Positions 4,875 through 7,772 of a DNA stretch of 7,772 bases are shown here, piece after piece. Origin of the DNA: an uncultured Oscillospiraceae bacterium (GTDB lineage Bacteria; Bacillota; Clostridia; Oscillospirales; Acutalibacteraceae). Both the position numbers and the translations under genes were made by a program. The stretch's first letter is position 1. Each line of letters starts with the position of its first letter. The notes beneath the pieces were generated by a model that was not told the origin of the DNA, did no database searches, and worked only from the letters and a program-made list of their open reading frames with translations. The stretch is from contig USBH01000077.1 of NCBI GenBank assembly GCA_900552925.1, positions 1 to 7,772 of the forward strand. Direction: 5' to 3'.

Positions 4875-7205
4875 TTGAAATCCATATCTGCAAACAAGCT
4901 TTTCAAGCGCTATCTGATCTATATTTTCTGCGTCGTCTCCCTGACGATCGCGCTCATTGTCGTCATTGTCTTCTCCCTGTACTCCAACATGCAGATCAGC
5001 GCCTCCAAGGCATATTCCATCGGCCAGCTTGAACAGGTCTGCGAGATGACCAACCTGCTCTACGAACAGATGCGCTCGGTCAGCAACCAGATCCTGCAGA
5101 GCGCGGCGACGAACAGCTGCCTCTCCACCACCTCTTTCGACCGCCTGAAGGAGACGTCCGCCGCCATCAAGCTGCGCGAAATGCAGACGGCCAACCCGTA
5201 TGTGCGCTACGTCAGCTTTTACAATTCGGCTTCGAACCGCTTTGTTTCCAGCTCCACGGCGGATTTCCTGACCGACGCGGACATCGAATACTATTACGAC
5301 CTGCTTTCCGATACATACAGCGACACCTGCACGCTGCGGCTGATCGGCGCCAACTACGCGACACAGCAATTGAAAACGAAATACGTCTATTCGTTCATCT
5401 TCGAGCTGCGCGTGCGCAACTCCGGCGACGCCGACCTCGCCATTATCGACGTGGACGAGGGGTACCTCTCTCAGGCAATCGGCAACCTGCGTACGACCAA
5501 CGGCTTCCAGCAGGTTCTGCTGCTCGACCGGGACGGCAACGTCTTTTCCTCCAACACCGTTTACGACGACGCGCAGGAATTCACGCAGTCGACCTATATC
5601 AGCCTCGACCTCGAGCAGATGCCGGAGCTGACCGGCGCCTCCGGCTCCTTTTCCCAGACGCTCGGCGACGGGACAAGCGCGCTCGTGACTTACGCGCGCT
5701 CGGATATTTCCGGCTTCACGATTCTCAACATCGTCCCCTACTCGAATATTTTCAGCGGCCTGCCGCAGATCGCCGTGCTGACGGCGCTTGCCGGCCTGAT
5801 CGTCCTCGCCGTCGGCATCGTCATCTCCTACCGGACGAGCGCGCGCCTCTCCGCCCCGATCGAGGTGCTCTACCGCAACTACGTCAAAAAGCCCTCGACG
5901 GACCGCCGCGCGGGCAACGAGCTCGACCAGCTCAGCCAGGCGTTTTCCGAAATGTACGCAAAGGCCGACAAGCTCGAGCAGGGGCTGATCGCCTCCTATT
6001 CGGATTCCAAGAAGCGCATTTTGCAGCGTCTGCTGCACGGCGAATCCACCCAGGTACCGAATTATCTCGAGGTCTACCAGAAATTCGGCATCAATCTGCT
6101 GGCCCCCTACTACTGCATCATCATGGTCAACTGCGTCTCGCGCGAGAATACGCTCGGGCCGGACGATTCCAACTACTTCATCTGCAGCTATGCGCTCGAG
6201 AACATCGTCAGCGAGGTCGCCGGGCACTTCGGCAGCATCTCCACCTACCGCAATTCCAAAAACATGCTGGCCGTACTCCTCCCCCTGCGCCGGAATGAAT
6301 ACCCGAAGCGTATAGACGCGGAGCTCCACCGGATCGTGGACGTGATGGCGAAGGAGTTCGACATGGAGACGACGATCTGCATCGGCAACATCGTGGAAAC
6401 CGCCGCCAACATCAACATGTGTTATGAGGCGACCACGATTGCGCTCGCCTCCTCGGCCATCCGCAACCGCGGCAAGGTGTTTTTCGCGGACGAGGTCACC
6501 CAGACGATGAACCTCAACCAGTACCACAAAAAGCTGCACATCAAGCTCGCGGAGCACATCCGCAACGAGGATCTCGACGCCTGCTCGCAGGAATTCGACC
6601 TCGCGCTCTCCTACATGACGAACGTGAGCTTCGTGACCGCGATCACCTACTTCAACCATGTGATGATGACGCTGCTGGACAGCTTCTCCGCCACCTTCTC
6701 CGACGACGAGGATTACCGCCAGCTCATCGACAAGCTCAACGAGATCAACCAGAGCCTGCCGAATGTCTACATGCTGCGCCGCAAGTGCATGGAATTCATC
6801 TCGCTGCTCATCCGCCACCTGAGCCTCAGCAAAAAGTACGGCAACGAGCAGGCCGCGGAGACGGCGCGCCAGTACATCGACCAGAACTACGCGAACCCCG
6901 ACCTCTCCCTGCGGATGCTCGCCGATATGGTCGGCCTCTCCCCCGCGTATTTCGGCAAGATCTTCACCGCGTACACGACGTATTCCTTCAACGACTACCT
7001 GACGAACACGCGCATGAAAAAGGCCGCGTCGCTGCTCGTAGAGACCAAGCTGCCGATCAGCCAGATCAGCGAATCCATCGGCATACTGAACACGAATTAC
7101 TTCTACTCGGTCTTCAAAAAGAAATTCGGCATGACGCCGCTCGCCTACCGGCGTTCAAAGTCCACCCTGCAGGCGGATAAGCCGGACAGTCCGGAAGAAC
7201 AGTAA
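4875..7205 (+). CDS. Membrane-bound AraC-family transcriptional regulator (YesS/YtdP type)
   Basis: A 776-residue one-component sensor and regulator, starting at TTG. Its order is: basic N-terminus (KLFKRY); membrane segment 1 at about 14-36; an extracytoplasmic region of about 260 residues, with text typical of Cache-like sensor domains (YVRYVSFYN, LLLDRDGNVFSS, ILNIVPYSNIF); membrane segment 2 at about 299-319; a HAMP-like linker with a predicted coiled coil (about 320-380, LDQLSQAFSEMYAKADKLEQ); a cytoplasmic middle domain (about 400-640) without a motif I can name firmly; and a C-terminal AraC domain (about 665-765). The last shows both helix-turn-helix units (LRMLADMVGLSPAYFGKIF; ISQISESIGILNTNYFYSVF) and the family ending KKFGMTPLAYRR. 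Size and layout match B. subtilis YesS and YtdP, which neighbour rhamnogalacturonan uptake genes. It diverges from the transporter set and is probably its activator. It ends just before a strong terminator. Family assignment is firm; the ligand is unknown. Confidence 0.93.
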   Translation: MKSISANKLFKRYLIYIFCVVSLTIALIVVIVFSLYSNMQISASKAYSIGQLEQVCEMTNLLYEQMRSVSNQILQSAATNSCLSTTSFDRLKETSAAIKLREMQTANPYVRYVSFYNSASNRFVSSSTADFLTDADIEYYYDLLSDTYSDTCTLRLIGANYATQQLKTKYVYSFIFELRVRNSGDADLAIIDVDEGYLSQAIGNLRTTNGFQQVLLLDRDGNVFSSNTVYDDAQEFTQSTYISLDLEQMPELTGASGSFSQTLGDGTSALVTYARSDISGFTILNIVPYSNIFSGLPQIAVLTALAGLIVLAVGIVISYRTSARLSAPIEVLYRNYVKKPSTDRRAGNELDQLSQAFSEMYAKADKLEQGLIASYSDSKKRILQRLLHGESTQVPNYLEVYQKFGINLLAPYYCIIMVNCVSRENTLGPDDSNYFICSYALENIVSEVAGHFGSISTYRNSKNMLAVLLPLRRNEYPKRIDAELHRIVDVMAKEFDMETTICIGNIVETAANINMCYEATTIALASSAIRNRGKVFFADEVTQTMNLNQYHKKLHIKLAEHIRNEDLDACSQEFDLALSYMTNVSFVTAITYFNHVMMTLLDSFSATFSDDEDYRQLIDKLNEINQSLPNVYMLRRKCMEFISLLIRHLSLSKKYGNEQAAETARQYIDQNYANPDLSLRMLADMVGLSPAYFGKIFTAYTTYSFNDYLTNTRMKKAASLLVETKLPISQISESIGILNTNYFYSVFKKKFGMTPLAYRRSKSTLQADKPDSPEEQ

Positions 7206-7216
7206 GAATAAAAAAG

Positions 7217-7252
7217 GAAGCCCTGCTGCAGCATATACCGCAGCAGGGCTTC
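7217..7252. terminator. Bidirectional rho-independent terminator
   Basis: GAAGCCCTGCTGC (7217-7229) and GCAGCAGGGCTTC (7240-7252) form a perfect 13-bp stem with a 10-base loop, between two convergent genes. On the minus strand it is followed by a run of six T (from A at 7210-7215), ideal for ending the rubredoxin-flavoprotein transcript. On the plus strand the following TGTTGTGTT is moderately U-rich, adequate for the regulator gene 11 bases upstream. Confidence 0.9.
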
Positions 7253-7269
7253 TGTTGTGTTGATTCGGC

Positions 7270-7722
7270 TTACTGGATCTTCTCAAAGTCCGCCGCGCCG
7301 TGCTTGCAGAGCGGGCAGATGAAGTCTTCGGGCAGCGTATCGCCCTCATAGATGTAGCCGCAGATCTTGCAGATATATCCGGTCTTCTTCTCCGTGACGA
7401 CCGGCTTCGGCTTGATGTGGTCGAAGTAGAACTGGTAGGTGACGCAGGGCACGTCGGAAAGCGTGACGGCCTCGGTCACATCGGCGATAAACAGCGTATG
7501 CGTGCCGCAGTCCACCGTCTGCAGCACGTGGCCGGAAATCACCGCGCAAACAGCCTCGGAGAGATACCGCAGCCCGTTCGCCGTACGCGGCGAAGCGTCG
7601 TCGCCCGCAAACTTGTCCGTGTCGCGGCCGCTCGCAAAGCCGAAGCGCTTGAACACGTCGAACTGCGCCTCCTCGCTGAGCAGAGAGAGGTTGAAAACGC
7701 CGGTGTGCAGGATCATGTCGTG
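7270..7722 (-). CDS. Flavin reductase-like/rubredoxin fusion (high-molecular-weight rubredoxin, Hrb-like), 5' part missing
   Basis: The last 150 residues of an FMN-binding electron carrier. The first 100 or so fit the flavin reductase (flavoredoxin) fold: GVFNLSLLSEEAQFDVFKRF, the GRDTDKF motif near 32-38, and GTHTLFIADVTEAV. The C-terminus is a rubredoxin-type iron site with Cys118-x2-Cys121 and Cys136-x2-Cys139. The 14-residue spacing between the pairs is much shorter than in stand-alone rubredoxins (about 29) and closer to rubrerythrin-type domains. This two-domain order matches Moorella Hrb, which passes electrons from NADH to the flavodiiron protein FprA for oxygen or nitric oxide reduction in anaerobes. 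Around 50-60 N-terminal residues are lost at the adapter junction. The reading frame continues into the adapter and would give a false MYKRQ start, which should be ignored; the internal ATG at 7716 is not the real start either. The gene converges on the regulator and is probably unrelated to pectin use. Confidence 0.88.
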   Translation of the reverse strand, partial: HDMILHTGVFNLSLLSEEAQFDVFKRFGFASGRDTDKFAGDDASPRTANGLRYLSEAVCAVISGHVLQTVDCGTHTLFIADVTEAVTLSDVPCVTYQFYFDHIKPKPVVTEKKTGYICKICGYIYEGDTLPEDFICPLCKHGAADFEKIQ

Positions 7723-7772
7723 CTGTCTCTTATACACATCTCCGAGCCCACGAGACTGCAGCTAATCTCGTA
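7723..7772 (+). other. Illumina Nextera P7-side adapter with i7 index (artefact)
   Basis: This is the mosaic end CTGTCTCTTATACACATCT (7723-7741), the read-2 primer part CCGAGCCCACGAGAC (7742-7756), an 8-base index TGCAGCTA (7757-7764) and the start of P7, ATCTCGTA (7765-7772). From memory the index matches Nextera N728. Plus-strand reading frames running into it acquire the artefact peptide LLYTSPSPRD. Confidence 0.98.

Noticed and set aside
4824..6818. A minus-strand open frame of 664 codons opposite the AraC-family regulator
   Set aside because: It has the same antisense-shadow composition and no membrane segments or motifs. The plus-strand regulator has clear domains throughout.
1..7772. 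Transposon ends or an IS element, suggested by the matching 19-bp terminal sequences in inverted orientation
   Set aside because: The 19-bp ends are the engineered Tn5 mosaic end of the Nextera kit, with index and primer sequences attached. No transposase gene or target duplication is present.

Overview
The window is one metagenome-type contig that still carries Illumina Nextera adapter sequence at both ends (1-48 and 7723-7772). Only 49-7722 is biological DNA. The genes cut at the two ends are therefore cut by the end of the assembly, not broken in the organism. The insert is GC-rich (roughly upper 50s %, judged by eye) except for an AT-rich divergent promoter region near 4560-4800. Lipoprotein signal style, strong Shine-Dalgarno sites, a TTG start, a membrane AraC regulator, CUT1 permeases of the LplB/LplC type and an Hrb-like rubredoxin flavoprotein together suggest an anaerobic, fairly GC-rich Firmicute of the class Clostridia, probably from a gut-like community. 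The exact taxon cannot be read from the sequence.

Layout. The minus strand carries a four-gene set read from right to left: permease 1 (4486-3536), permease 2 (3516-2590), a sugar-binding lipoprotein (2525-897) and a family 28 glycoside hydrolase (701 to beyond 49, cut after the GDDC active-site motif). Divergently, on the plus strand, 4875-7205 encodes a 776-residue regulator with two membrane segments, an extracytoplasmic sensor region and a C-terminal AraC DNA-binding domain. A two-sided terminator (7217-7252) separates it from a convergent, 5'-truncated gene (7722-7270) for a flavin reductase-like protein with a short C-terminal rubredoxin domain.

How it works together (inference from family knowledge). 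The regulator probably senses a plant cell-wall oligosaccharide outside the cell and switches on the transporter. The lipoprotein and the two permeases import the oligosaccharide, and the cytoplasmic GH28 enzyme (no signal peptide) cleaves galacturonic-acid-containing oligomers. This resembles the Bacillus subtilis yes/yte rhamnogalacturonan loci, where similar permeases and lipoproteins neighbour the membrane AraC regulators YesS or YtdP. No ATPase is encoded here; such CUT1 systems commonly share an MsmX-type ATPase encoded elsewhere.

Non-coding structure is the least ordinary part. There is a promoter candidate held exactly between the arms of an 11-bp inverted repeat upstream of GH28, with an abutting 8-bp inverted repeat. 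A strong hairpin sits in the transporter leader, TGTRAAC repeats overlap the transporter promoter candidate, and hairpins lie on both sides of the lipoprotein gene. I do not see a clearly new system; the genes are recognisable families in a recognisable arrangement.
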